Below, piece after piece: positions 53,400-61,711 of a DNA stretch of 64,000 nucleotides. The stretch is taken from NCBI GenBank assembly GCA_026003175.1, contig BPGT01000002.1, positions 248,001-312,000 on the forward strand, given 5' to 3'. The position numbers and the translations under genes are program-made. The notes under the pieces are model-generated. The model was given only the letters and a program-made list of their open reading frames with translations, had not been told where the DNA came from and searched no databases. The stretch comes from Armatimonadota bacterium (GTDB lineage: Bacteria; Armatimonadota; HRBIN16). Every line of letters starts with the position of its first letter. Positions within the stretch are counted from its first letter, which is position 1.

Positions 53400-53807
53400 G
53401 TGCAGGAACCATTTGAGGAAGAGGAAGGTCGCTCGTGGTGGTCTCGCTTCAAGGAGCGTCTGTTCGGTACCGCTGATGAAGAAGAGGAAGGTGGCGGTAC
53501 AGTTATACGACTGCATACCCGCCCGGCTCAGCGTGTGAATGTGTTGTATGCCCGCACGATGGAAGATGCCCGTCGCGCCGCCGACGGCTTAAAAGCAGGA
53601 CATCAGCAACTGGTGAACTTCCAATATGCGGACGCCCGCGTACGCGAGCGCGTGGTGGACTTCCTGATGGGTGTGGTATATGCGCTGGAGGGCACGGTGG
53701 AGCGCGTGCACGAGCAGGTGTTCCTGTTTGCGCCTGCCAACGTGCAGGTGGATATGACTAACGCCGACGATTTTCATAACGGTGCATGGGGTGAACGTGA
53801 GCGGTGA
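53400..53807 (+). CDS. sepF: Cell division protein SepF
   Basis: FtsZ-anchoring division protein of 135 residues. An N-terminal amphipathic, acidic segment (SWWSRFKERLFG) would bind membrane. The core follows with VNVLYARTMEDARRAADGL, QLVNFQYADARVRERVVDFLMGVVYALEG and VFLFAPANVQV. GTG start with AAAGGAGGGTG upstream. Its stop overlaps the proC start (GTGA). Confidence 0.9.
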   Translation: MQEPFEEEEGRSWWSRFKERLFGTADEEEEGGGTVIRLHTRPAQRVNVLYARTMEDARRAADGLKAGHQQLVNFQYADARVRERVVDFLMGVVYALEGTVERVHEQVFLFAPANVQVDMTNADDFHNGAWGERER

Positions 53808-54617
53808 GTTTAAATGGGAAAACCATAGCGGTCATCGGCACAGGGGCAATGGGCTCCGCAACCTGCCGCGGGCTATTGAAGGCGAAAGCGGTGCAACCGG
53901 AGCAAATCATTGCCACTGATATTCACCACGAGAAGGTAGAAGCGCTGGTCAGGGAGTTGGGCATCCGCTCTGCATCGTCCAACGTGGAGGCGGCGAAGCA
54001 GGCGGACATCGTGATGCTATGCGTGAAGCCGTATTTGATTCATGATGTGGTAGAAGAGATTTCTGGAGTCATTACGCCGGATAAGCTGATTATTTCGATT
54101 GCTGCAGGTATCCCCATCGCACGCATCGAAGATTTACTCCCCCCCCGGCACCCCGGTTATCCGTGCCATGCCCAATACCTGCGCCATCGTGGGAGCAGGT
54201 GCTGCCGCGTACTCGCGCGGCCGCTACGCTACTGAAGAGCACGCCGCCGCGGCGCATGAGATTTTCACCTCCTTCGGCGAGGCGGTGGAGGTGGAGGAGC
54301 ATCTGCTGAACGCGGTCACTGCCATCAGCGGAAGCGGTCCCGCCTATGCTTACCTGATGATTGAGGCGCTGTCTGACGGGGGGGTACGTGCAGGGCTACC
54401 GCGTGACATCGCTACCTTCCTCGCGGCGCAAACCCTGCTGGGCGCGGCGAAGATGGTGCTGGAGACGGGAATGCATCCCGCCCAGCTGAAGGATATGGTC
54501 ACCACTCCAGCGGGAACCACCATCGCCGCGCTGGTCGTCATGGAGCGGGCAGGCGTGCGCTCCGCACTGATTGAGGCGGTAGCTGCCGCTATCGAAAGGG
54601 CGAACGAGCTGTCCTAG
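53804..54617 (+). CDS. proC: Pyrroline-5-carboxylate reductase, broken by a +1 frameshift at a C8 run
   Basis: NAD(P)H-dependent last step of proline synthesis. The N-terminal Rossmann part (IAVIGTGAMGSATCRGLL) and VMLCVKPYLIHDVVEEI read in one frame and then derail (PPRHPGYP) at the C8 run 54139-54146. PVIRAMPNTCAIVGAGAAAY, NAVTAISGSGPAYAYLMIEAL and HPAQLKDMVTTPAGTTIAAL continue one base over, ending at 54617. With seven Cs a normal protein of about 270 residues results. Left and right halves are otherwise intact, so error or a slippage switch is more likely than decay. Confidence 0.88.
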
Positions 54618-55564
54618 TTCAACGGCGGTAGCGCGCTCGCCTCGTCCAGAATCGCTTTCTCCTCCGCCGGCAGTGGTCCGCTCCACCCGTCCAGAACCAG
54701 ATTCAGCTGCTCCATGTTGCGCGCGCCGATAATGGCGCAGGTCACCGCCGGGTTGCTAATCGTCCATGCGATGGCGGTTTGCACCAGCGGGCGGTCAAAT
54801 CCTTTCAACACCTCCACGATGCGTTGTGCCCGCTCGATGTTATGCGGCTGCGCCCTGCGTTCCAGAAACCATTTGTTCTCGGCGGCGCGGGTGCCGGGCG
54901 GCGGTGGCTCGCCCGGGCGATACTTCCCCGTCAGAATGCCTCCCGCCAGTGGGCTATAAACCATCACGCCCACGCCCTCCGTCTGGCACAGAGGCAACAG
55001 CTCCATCTCTATCACGCGGTCAATCAGGTTGTAGCGTGGCTGGATGCTGTCAAACCGCGCCCAGTCGTGCTTATCGCTGAGCCACAACGCTTTGCACAGC
55101 TGCCACGCGGCGAAGTTGGAGCAACCGATATAGCGCACCTTGCCCTGCCGCACCAGGTCGTTGAGCGTGCTCAGCGTCTCCTCTAAGGGCGTGTTCTCAT
55201 CCCACGAATGCACCTGATAGAGGTCAATCACGTCGGTTTGCAGGCGGCGCAGACTGGCTTCCACCTGCTGCAGGATATGATAACGCGACAGCCCCTCGCC
55301 GTTGGGACCCTCCGCGACACGGGCGCGCACTTTGGTAGCGATGACCACCTTATCGCGGTGCGGGCGCAACGCTTTGCCCAGAATCTGTTCCGATCGTCCG
55401 CCCGTGTACACGTTAGCGGTATCAAAGAAATTAATACCCGCGTCCAGACACCGCTCTACCATGGCGATGGAGGTCTGCTCGTCCGCCTCCCCGCCAAAGG
55501 TCATACAGCCCATGCACAGTTCCGAAACCCACAGCCCCGTTTTGCCCAGACGTTTATAGTTCAT
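54614..55564 (-). CDS. Aldo/keto reductase
   Basis: NADPH-dependent oxidoreductase of 316 residues. Starts MNYKRLGKTGLWVSELCMG; catalytic Asp and Tyr in NFFDTANVYTGGRSEQ, Lys in VVIATKVRA, His in YQVHSWD, with IGCSNFAAWQ and PLAGGILTGKY. Similar to YajO/YghZ-type reductases. ATG 55564 has AGGAGG seven bases upstream. It meets proC tail to tail with a four-base overlap. Confidence 0.92.
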   Translation of the reverse strand: MNYKRLGKTGLWVSELCMGCMTFGGEADEQTSIAMVERCLDAGINFFDTANVYTGGRSEQILGKALRPHRDKVVIATKVRARVAEGPNGEGLSRYHILQQVEASLRRLQTDVIDLYQVHSWDENTPLEETLSTLNDLVRQGKVRYIGCSNFAAWQLCKALWLSDKHDWARFDSIQPRYNLIDRVIEMELLPLCQTEGVGVMVYSPLAGGILTGKYRPGEPPPPGTRAAENKWFLERRAQPHNIERAQRIVEVLKGFDRPLVQTAIAWTISNPAVTCAIIGARNMEQLNLVLDGWSGPLPAEEKAILDEASALPPLN

Positions 55565-55642
55565 TGGGAAGCCTCCTTCTTTTTCCTCGCGCAGATTGTA
55601 CTGGATAAACAAGACGGGAGTCAATCGCGGTGCTCTCTTCTC

Positions 55643-55816
55643 TCATACGAAGATATAGAGGTGTGAAGGAAGTTTTAGACTTTGCCTGCGCACATCCGCT
55701 ACGGAAAGCGAATGCTGTCTCGCCCTTGCCAGTACTGGCAGCAAGAGAGCCGCAAGGCCGGCGATGATGGCTATCACTATGAGCAGTTCCAGAAGAGTAA
55801 ATGCTGCGCGATTCAT
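55643..55816 (-). CDS. Truncated prepilin-like protein (57 aa)
   Basis: Short gene recognised by translation: MNRAAFTLLELLIVIAIIAG followed by LAALLLPVLARARQHS, a genuine prepilin leader and N-helix. The frame then loses the expected Cys-Ser-Asn-Met-Lys segment and stops after SHLYIFV. The ATG overlaps the TGA of the preceding membrane-protein gene (ATGA). Probably a remnant of a DUF1559-type prepilin, or a minimal pseudopilin. Confidence 0.6.
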   Translation of the reverse strand: MNRAAFTLLELLIVIAIIAGLAALLLPVLARARQHSLSVADVRRQSLKLPSHLYIFV

Positions 55817-56130
55817 CTATCCAGTCTCCGAGCCAACATATCATTGAAACCGATGAGCGTCCACGTAAGCCATAAAGCCACGATCAGCGAGACGAAGTCA
55901 TCCAAAGCCATCAGCAAAATGTGCCAGTCAGAGACGAAATTCAATCCACGCCCCAAAAGTATTCCTGCAGCAACGACGACGACATTGAACCATCGCTTTC
56001 TTCGCTTTCGAGCCGAGGCGTCCAAAGGCGAGGTATGTGTCCAGTAGGCTACCAAGCCGATGACTGCTCCTACAACGGCCGCGACATTCCAGATATGAGG
56101 AGGGGGCACAAGAACGAAGCCCGCAGGCAC
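55813..56130 (-). CDS. Hypothetical membrane protein (C-terminal part of an interrupted frame)
   Basis: Predicted three-helix membrane protein of 105 residues (NVAAVVGAVIGLVAYW, FNVVVVAAGILLGRG, LDDFVSLIVALWLTWTLIG), GTG start. The same frame is open upstream to a TGA at 56173-56175 and resumes beyond it as the 39-residue protein at 56173-56292, so the two may be one gene split by a stop. No family recognised. Confidence 0.5.
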   Translation of the reverse strand: MPAGFVLVPPPHIWNVAAVVGAVIGLVAYWTHTSPLDASARKRRKRWFNVVVVAAGILLGRGLNFVSDWHILLMALDDFVSLIVALWLTWTLIGFNDMLARRLDR

Positions 56131-56172
56131 TTCGGCAAAGGCACGGGGTTGGTGAGAGAATATGGAAATCAG

Positions 56173-56292
56173 TCAATCCTTGAGGATCTGGGACAATCGC
56201 AAGGCAATGTAACCCGCGTACTGCCCGACCAGGCCCGCAAGCAGCGCCCATAGTCCTCCCTCTATGCTGCGCGAGCCCATGATACCTTTCAT
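56173..56292 (-). CDS. Small hypothetical protein (39 aa), possibly the N-terminus of the following membrane protein
   Basis: MKGIMGSRSIEGGLWALLAG followed by LVGQYAGYIALRLSQILKD, with one hydrophobic helix. The ATG at 56292 has AAGGAAGGGG upstream, so translation initiation is credible. It ends at an in-frame TGA directly followed by an open frame running into the membrane protein at 56130. Either a real micro-protein or the first piece of a nonsense-mutated gene. Confidence 0.45.
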   Translation of the reverse strand: MKGIMGSRSIEGGLWALLAGLVGQYAGYIALRLSQILKD

Positions 56293-56545
56293 ATACCCCT
56301 TCCTTTCCTTAAACTACGGGCACTGTTGCGGTGTGTTTGGTACGCAGTATACCCGTTGGCGCCACAGCCTCTCTGCTGTGCGCATCCTGTTCCGCCTCCT
56401 TCCTGGACACTGACAAAGAGTAACAATGTCGTTATACTTACTTACAGAGCATCTTCGATATCTTTTCGATTTTTCCTGCTGATGCAGTTTGAAACCCCAG
56501 GGTGGGAGTTCGCCCTCTGCTTTCTGTGATCTCTTTGCGAGAGCT
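56293..56545. other. Gene-free stretch between the small membrane gene and an aldo/keto reductase
   Basis: No coding sequence seen. It contains a small perfect hairpin CACAGC/GCTGTG (56363-56380) and AT-richer sequence around 56420-56475 that could hold the minus-strand promoter of the small gene. Confidence 0.4.
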
Positions 56546-57499
56546 TCAATCTCCCTCTACGAGCCACCGTACCTGTTCGGGTGTCAACCGCACCTCTGCG
56601 GCAGCCATGCACTCGCGCAGGTGTTGCAGATTACCCGTCATGAAGATGGGGATGGTCAAGGGCTTCTGGTGCAGCAGCCATGCCAGTGCCACCTGCGTCG
56701 GCGTGACACCCAGCTGTTGCGCCAGCTGAAGGGCACGTTCGCGTCTTGCAGCGTTTACGGAGTTGCCGAACTGCTCTTCGCCTTTGGGTGCGCCCGCGAA
56801 GTAGCCCTGCGCGGTGCTGGTGTAGGCGGCGATGGGGATGCCTGCCTGTGCATACCACTCAGCATCTTCAGGGGTAACATAGCGGACGGTAGGGTCTTCG
56901 CCCATCTGCCAGTTGGGAACCGCCAGGCTCCACTGCACCTGCGAAATGACGAACCCCTGCAAGCCGCGCTCAGAGGCGTAGCGGTTTGCCTGTTCGATAC
57001 GCTCCCTGCGCCAGTTGCTCGCGCCAAGGTAGCGAATGTGCCCCGCCCGGATGTGCTCATTCAGGGCGTCGACGATTTCATCTACAGGCACGCGCGTGTC
57101 GTCACGGTGCAGGTAGTACAAGTCTATGGTATCTATTTGCAGACGTTGCAGGCTTTCAGCGATATCCTGCGCGACGACTTCCGGCGACATATAGCGGTCG
57201 GGGCGAGGGTATTTGGGTCCTCCATCGGGGTGTGCGCCTTTGGTTGCCAGTACCACCTGCTCACGAACACCCAGCTCGCGCAGGATTCTGCCTATCTCAC
57301 GCTCGCTACAGCCTGCTTCGCCATCGGGTTCCCAGAAGGCGTAACAGTGTGCCGTATCGATAAAGTTCCCGCCGAGGCGCAGGTATTCTTCCACCACACG
57401 GGTGGCGTTATCGCCTTTGATTCGCGCACCAAAGACACCTGTGCCCAGACAGAGTCGGGATACGTTCAGGGAGGTATGAGGGATCGAAACCCGTTGCAT
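56546..57499 (-). CDS. Aldo/keto reductase
   Basis: Oxidoreductase of 317 residues, starting MQRVSIPHTSLNVSRLCLGT. Catalytic residues are visible in NFIDTAHCYAFWEPDG (Asp, Tyr), VLATKGAHP (Lys) and DLYYLHRDD (His); LGASNWRRERI and AYTSTAQGYFAG follow. The nearest pattern is L-glyceraldehyde/sugar dehydrogenase-like reductases. AGGAGG lies 12 bases before ATG 57499, somewhat far. It is distinct in sequence from the reductase at 54614. Confidence 0.9.
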   Translation of the reverse strand: MQRVSIPHTSLNVSRLCLGTGVFGARIKGDNATRVVEEYLRLGGNFIDTAHCYAFWEPDGEAGCSEREIGRILRELGVREQVVLATKGAHPDGGPKYPRPDRYMSPEVVAQDIAESLQRLQIDTIDLYYLHRDDTRVPVDEIVDALNEHIRAGHIRYLGASNWRRERIEQANRYASERGLQGFVISQVQWSLAVPNWQMGEDPTVRYVTPEDAEWYAQAGIPIAAYTSTAQGYFAGAPKGEEQFGNSVNAARRERALQLAQQLGVTPTQVALAWLLHQKPLTIPIFMTGNLQHLRECMAAAEVRLTPEQVRWLVEGD

Positions 57500-57620
57500 C
57501 GCTGCGTATATCCTCCTGTCAGGAAAGGTGAGCACATCTTGGGTTCTGTATTTGCGCTGAGGAGTCCTGTCTTGTCGGTAATAGTTTCGCCACGCCGACC
57601 GGCGCGGTGCATCATACCCC

Positions 57621-58076
57621 TCATTCAGGGCACTGCATTTCGGAGAACTCGATGGCGTCCAGCAGGTGACGCAGCGCGGAGTCCAGTTGCGCTACCTCAC
57701 AAGTAGAACGATGCACCACCGCTCCGTACCGGTCTAGCCCGATCAGGCAGAGTGCTTCGCCTGAGCACTCGTATCGACGGAAGGCATCGCCCTCGCGGTC
57801 TACGAGTACAATCGGTGCGTGTGGTGCCTTAGAAAGCGGTTCGCGCACTATCACCAGCGGGGCGGCGCCCGTGTTGCGGAAGTCGTGCAGTAACGTGCTG
57901 ATGGCTTCCAGTACAGCGGATACGTCCCCTGGTTGAGGAACGAACACGATGCCGACCGGCTGCCTCTGTCGGAATGACCATAAGGAGACCAATGTTCCGT
58001 CGTGCGCCGAAGGCAGGGTAAAGGAGGGCGCAATGGTCTCTTCAATGGTGCCAATAGTGTGTATTCGGTACATCAT
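57621..58076 (-). CDS. Redoxin-like protein lacking catalytic cysteines
   Basis: Protein of 151 residues with a thioredoxin-like fold start (APSFTLPSAHDGTLVSLWSF), the layout of AhpC/TSA or redoxin domains. Where peroxiredoxins have the Cys-bearing T-x-x-C loop it reads IVFVPQPGDVSAVLE, so the peroxidatic Cys is missing. Other Cys (YECSGEALC, STCEVAQL) lie elsewhere. No signal peptide. It overlaps the HtrA-like gene by four bases, last in the ECF-sigma operon. Confidence 0.6.
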   Translation of the reverse strand: MMYRIHTIGTIEETIAPSFTLPSAHDGTLVSLWSFRQRQPVGIVFVPQPGDVSAVLEAISTLLHDFRNTGAAPLVIVREPLSKAPHAPIVLVDREGDAFRRYECSGEALCLIGLDRYGAVVHRSTCEVAQLDSALRHLLDAIEFSEMQCPE

Positions 58077-59212
58077 GGCGGTGTATTTGCCCTCTCACCG
58101 AGTGGGACGGTGATCCGCAGCCGCTGTGCGCCCCGCAGGATATCTATCTGTATCTTATCGCCCGGCTTCATTCGGCGCAGTCGGGCAGATATATCGGCTG
58201 CGCGGTGTATGGGCTGACCGTTGATGGCGAGTATCACATCGCCCAGGCGGATACCTGCACGTATCGCTGGGCTATCGGGTATCACGCGCACCACCTCTGC
58301 GCCTTCCGCCCCATCGCGGTCTGCAGGCACAATGCCCAGGAATGCCCTTCGGACCCTGCCGGTCTGCATTTCTGCTAACACGGCGCGCACATCATTGATA
58401 GGCACAGCCAGCCCCCCGCCCGACGCGCCCAGCAGAGGGGTTTCAATAGGCGGTGCTACCGAGGGGACCGCACCGGAGCGTGGGGAGGCAGCGGGCTCAG
58501 GAACGCGGATGGTAAACCCCGGCGTCAAGGTGGCGATAACTATTCCCACTACCTCGCCCCGCGTGTTTACTACCGCCGCACCACTGCTGCCGGCGCCGAT
58601 GGAACCCGCAATTTGCAGCAGGTTAGAGAGGAACTGTTGCTGACCGATGACGCCGATACGCTCCTTGCCTGCGACGACGCACAGTGCCACCGATCGGTCA
58701 TAGCCTCCTTGCGTGCCCACGCAGAGCACGATACTGCCGGGCTCCAGCTTGTCTGAATCACCCATTGGCAAGACAGGCAAACCCTGCGTTTCTACTTTCA
58801 CCAGAGCGACGTTGGTGGCTTCGTCGATGCTCGCCACCTTGCCTGTTAACCTGCGTCCATCTGCAAGGCGCACGATGCACTGTTCTGCGCCGCGCACCAC
58901 ATCTGCACCGGTGAGCACCCAGCCGCTGCTGTCCACAACGAATCCACTACCTTTGCGGGTGACCGGGTTGGGCAGGTTCAGCATCCGCAACGCCTCGTAC
59001 ACCCGACGAGCAGCTTCGTTGCTCGGGCGCGTCCAAAGGGAGGGGGGCGCGCTGCCCGGAGTGACCAGTGCCCCACCTTCCACGGATACAATCGCGGGCT
59101 GCACTTTGCGGGCGAGCGCGGTAACCTCTCGTTCCAGCGATTCCAGCACGCTCTGCGCATTTGTGGACAGCGCGAACAACAGCAGAGACGACACGATTGC
59201 GATGGAGCGCAT
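58073..59212 (-). CDS. HtrA/DegP-like protein with degenerate catalytic triad and PDZ domain
   Basis: Exported 379-residue protein (signal MRSIAIVSSLLLFALSTNA) with trypsin-like and PDZ domains in HtrA order. The usual TNxHVV reads TGADVV, so His becomes Asp104. The TDLAL motif reads TNVAL, so Asp becomes Asn134. The nucleophile remains as Ser210 in GAGSSGAA. The PDZ domain (about 280-372) is intact: RRAFLGIVPA, VIPDSPAIRAGIRLGDVILAINGQP. This is probably a non-proteolytic sensor or chaperone. It follows an ECF sigma/anti-sigma pair, where DegS-type proteases control anti-sigma stability in other bacteria. Confidence 0.85.
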   Translation of the reverse strand: MRSIAIVSSLLLFALSTNAQSVLESLEREVTALARKVQPAIVSVEGGALVTPGSAPPSLWTRPSNEAARRVYEALRMLNLPNPVTRKGSGFVVDSSGWVLTGADVVRGAEQCIVRLADGRRLTGKVASIDEATNVALVKVETQGLPVLPMGDSDKLEPGSIVLCVGTQGGYDRSVALCVVAGKERIGVIGQQQFLSNLLQIAGSIGAGSSGAAVVNTRGEVVGIVIATLTPGFTIRVPEPAASPRSGAVPSVAPPIETPLLGASGGGLAVPINDVRAVLAEMQTGRVRRAFLGIVPADRDGAEGAEVVRVIPDSPAIRAGIRLGDVILAINGQPIHRAADISARLRRMKPGDKIQIDILRGAQRLRITVPLGERANTPP

Positions 59213-59225
59213 CGGGTAACGCCTC

Positions 59226-59978
59226 CTATTCTACCGCGCCTGCTGTGGCGGGGTAAGCGGCTTCAATCACATAGCCTTCAGGTACAGGGGCGGACGTGAC
59301 CGGCTGTGCCTCTACCACTACCGGCTGCACAGGAACTACCGGCTCCGGCGGCGACTCGGCGACAGGTTTGGTATCTACAGCAGATGTAGCTTCTTCCTGC
59401 TTCGGCTGAGCAGCGATGACGATACGCTTTGGCGGGTGATACGCCGGAGACAACTGGCGCGGTGCCGGAGCGGGCTTACTCTGCCCAGGTGAGGCGGGCT
59501 GCTTCGGTCGTTGCTGTTTGGAGGTGCTGCTTTTCATGGACGAAGTGTTCGCTGGAGGGGCAGGCTCTCTATCCGGCGTTGCCGCCTCCTGCCTCGGAGT
59601 GGTAACCCCCTGTGCTACCTGTGGTGGCGTGCTCACCTCGTCCGCCGGTATGAGCATCCTCTGCCACAGTACAAAACCGAGCACCGCCACCACGACTGCT
59701 GCAATGGGAGCCAGGGCGATCTGTGGCGAGAAAGCCCGCCGCTTGACCGCTCCGCTCACCTGCAGAGGTCGCCATCCCACGGGCGGCGAGTCGGGCATCA
59801 GTCGGGCGTACTGGCGCACTGCCTCGCGGGCGAGGTGATAGGTATGCAACTCCGCCTGGCAATGTGCACATGTTTGCACGTGGCGGCGTACCCAGCTGGG
59901 CAAGCCCCGTTCTATGTCGTTCTCGCACAGGGCGAGGTAATATTCTACCCATCGGCACAGGAGCCGTCTCATCGTCAT
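59226..59978 (-). CDS. Zinc-finger anti-sigma factor, membrane-anchored
   Basis: Protein of 250 residues starting MTMRRLLCRWVEYYL. The N-terminal ZAS-type motif is RRHVQTCAHCQAEL (His-x3-Cys-x2-Cys), then a single transmembrane helix (IALAPIAAVVVAVLGFVLW) and a long Pro/Gln/Lys-rich periplasmic segment ending PEGYVIEAAYPATAG. It should hold the neighbouring sigma factor inactive. The ATG overlaps the sigma gene stop (ATGA). Confidence 0.83.
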   Translation of the reverse strand: MTMRRLLCRWVEYYLALCENDIERGLPSWVRRHVQTCAHCQAELHTYHLAREAVRQYARLMPDSPPVGWRPLQVSGAVKRRAFSPQIALAPIAAVVVAVLGFVLWQRMLIPADEVSTPPQVAQGVTTPRQEAATPDREPAPPANTSSMKSSTSKQQRPKQPASPGQSKPAPAPRQLSPAYHPPKRIVIAAQPKQEEATSAVDTKPVAESPPEPVVPVQPVVVEAQPVTSAPVPEGYVIEAAYPATAGAVE

Positions 59979-60571
59979 CCCCCCAAAAGCACTTCCAGTC
60001 GCTGTTTCAACAATCGTCTGGCGCGGAACAGTCGCAGTTTCACACTGCCCACACTGCACCCTAACGCCTGCGCCATCTCCGAGTAGTCCATTCCTTCCAT
60101 ATCTCGCAACACAATCACCGCGCGGTGGTGGGGAGGCAGGGCGTCTATCGCTTTGCGCACCGTCTCGCGCAGTTCGTTACGCTCGGCAGCGGCGTGTGGG
60201 TCTATATCGGCATATCCTCCGCCTACGTCCCAATCCAGAGACACCTCCGGGTGCGCCTTTTTGCGTTTCACGTGGTCTATTGCCAGGTGTACACCGATGC
60301 GGATGAGCCACGTGCGCAGTTGAGCCTCACCGCGAAAGTTATCCAGAGCGCGATAGGCACGCAAGAAGGCGTCCTGCGTCAGGTCTTCGGCGTCCTGCGG
60401 ATTGCCCACAATACCGAGGATACTGCGAAACACGGCGGTCCGGTGCTGCTCCCACAGTATACCGAACGCCTCCATATCGCCCGCGCGGCAGCGTTCTATC
60501 AGCTGCTGCTCGCCTTCTTGCCGGGGATGCTCTCCGGTAGCCACTCGCCACTCCCATACTTGCGCGTCCAT
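59975..60571 (-). CDS. ECF RNA polymerase sigma factor
   Basis: Extracytoplasmic-function sigma-70 factor of 198 residues. Region 2 reads FGILWEQHRTAVFRSILGIV and DAEDLTQDAFLRAYRAL; region 4 reads IDALPPHHRAVIVLRDMEGM and DYSEMAQALGCSVGSVKLRL. It resembles RpoE-like groups with a cognate zinc anti-sigma factor, which follows directly. It starts the operon sigma, anti-sigma, pseudo-HtrA, redoxin-like. The 240-base gap to the divergent SAM hydrolase gene should hold its promoter; none was clear by eye. Confidence 0.95.
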   Translation of the reverse strand: MDAQVWEWRVATGEHPRQEGEQQLIERCRAGDMEAFGILWEQHRTAVFRSILGIVGNPQDAEDLTQDAFLRAYRALDNFRGEAQLRTWLIRIGVHLAIDHVKRKKAHPEVSLDWDVGGGYADIDPHAAAERNELRETVRKAIDALPPHHRAVIVLRDMEGMDYSEMAQALGCSVGSVKLRLFRARRLLKQRLEVLLGG

Positions 60572-60813
60572 TGCGTCGCTCCTTATCTATTTCGGTGCGA
60601 GCACCGTAGGCTCCCCCTCGCGCCAACCCACACTGCGGAGAGACAGCGGGTGCCCGCACCGTCGTTTACACAGGTGGGCGGGCTCCGCCAGGCGACGAAT
60701 AGGGGCTAGAACGTGCACCTGCCCCGGCGTGAGGCACGCCTGCACTTGCTCGCACGTCCTCCCTCAATCCATTTAGATAGACGATTGCCACACCTTTTTG
60801 TTATCATGTATGC

Positions 60814-61659
60814 GTGAGTACTATCATTACTCTGTTAACCGATTTTGGCACGGTAGACACCTACGTGGGCGTGATGAAAGGGGTCATCGCCTCACTTTGT
60901 CCCCACGCGACGGTGATAGACCTCACGCACGAGGTGCCGCCTCAGGACATCGCCACCGGAGCGTTCCTGCTGGACGTGTCGGTGGATTACTTCCCCGAAG
61001 GGACGATACATGTGGCGGTGGTAGACCCCGGCGTGGGCACGGCGCGAAAGCCCCTCGCCCTGCGCACCGCGAAGGCGTTCTTCGTGGGTCCTGATAACGG
61101 CATCTTCACGCTGGTATTGCAGAGGCAGAAGTTGCTGCAAGCGGTATGTCTGGATAACCCACGCTATCACCTGTCCAGTGTCAGCGCTACTTTTCACGGA
61201 CGAGACATCTTCGCACCGGCTGCAGCGCATCTGGCTCAGGGCGTGCCGTTGGAGGGTTTGGGCACATCGCTCACCCGCCTGCAGAGGTTGCCTTTGCCGC
61301 GCATTCGGGTAGACTGGCTGGGCATCCGCGCCACTATTGTGCATATCGACCGCTTCGGTAACGCTATCACCAACCTCACCCGTGCGGACTACGAGGCTTG
61401 GCGCATTCGCTGGGATGTGCAGGAGCCGGTGGTGGAAGTGGTTTCGGGTAAGGTGTTACTGCCGATATGCCTTACCTACGCCGACATACCTCGTGGGCAA
61501 CCATTGGCGCTGTTCGGCAGCAGCGAGCGGCTGGAGATAGCGGTAAACGGGGGCAGTGCTGCGCAGATATTGCACCTGCGGCGCGGCGATACGGTAAAGG
61601 TGTTAAGACGGGAGAGCACTCCGCCCCCGCGCGTGCAGAGGGTGCTAAATTTGAGGTGA
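60814..61659 (+). CDS. SAM hydrolase/SAM-dependent halogenase family protein (DUF62)
   Basis: Protein of 281 residues that hydrolyses S-adenosylmethionine to adenosine and methionine in characterised relatives. N-terminal ITLLTDFGTVDTYVGVMKGV, VIDLTHEVPPQDI, VAVVDPGVGTARKPLAL, VGPDNGIFTLV and HGRDIFAPAAAHLA give the active-site order; C-terminal barrel with IDRFGNAITNL. The halogenase-specific loop was not seen. GTG start. It is divergent from the sigma factor. Confidence 0.92.
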   Translation: MSTIITLLTDFGTVDTYVGVMKGVIASLCPHATVIDLTHEVPPQDIATGAFLLDVSVDYFPEGTIHVAVVDPGVGTARKPLALRTAKAFFVGPDNGIFTLVLQRQKLLQAVCLDNPRYHLSSVSATFHGRDIFAPAAAHLAQGVPLEGLGTSLTRLQRLPLPRIRVDWLGIRATIVHIDRFGNAITNLTRADYEAWRIRWDVQEPVVEVVSGKVLLPICLTYADIPRGQPLALFGSSERLEIAVNGGSAAQILHLRRGDTVKVLRRESTPPPRVQRVLNLR

Positions 61660-61711
61660 GGTTCTGTCAGTCGTCAATCTTGTCAACGGTCGCGCTACGC
61701 CACCATATGGG

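Noticed and set aside
56173-56175. Selenocysteine or read-through at the in-frame TGA
   Set aside because: No selenoprotein family match and no clear recognition hairpin; nonsense mutation or two separate small genes is simpler.
60572-60813. Riboswitch or small RNA between the sigma factor and SAM hydrolase genes
   Set aside because: GC-rich with scattered short inverted repeats, but no recognised SAM-riboswitch core or other known structure.
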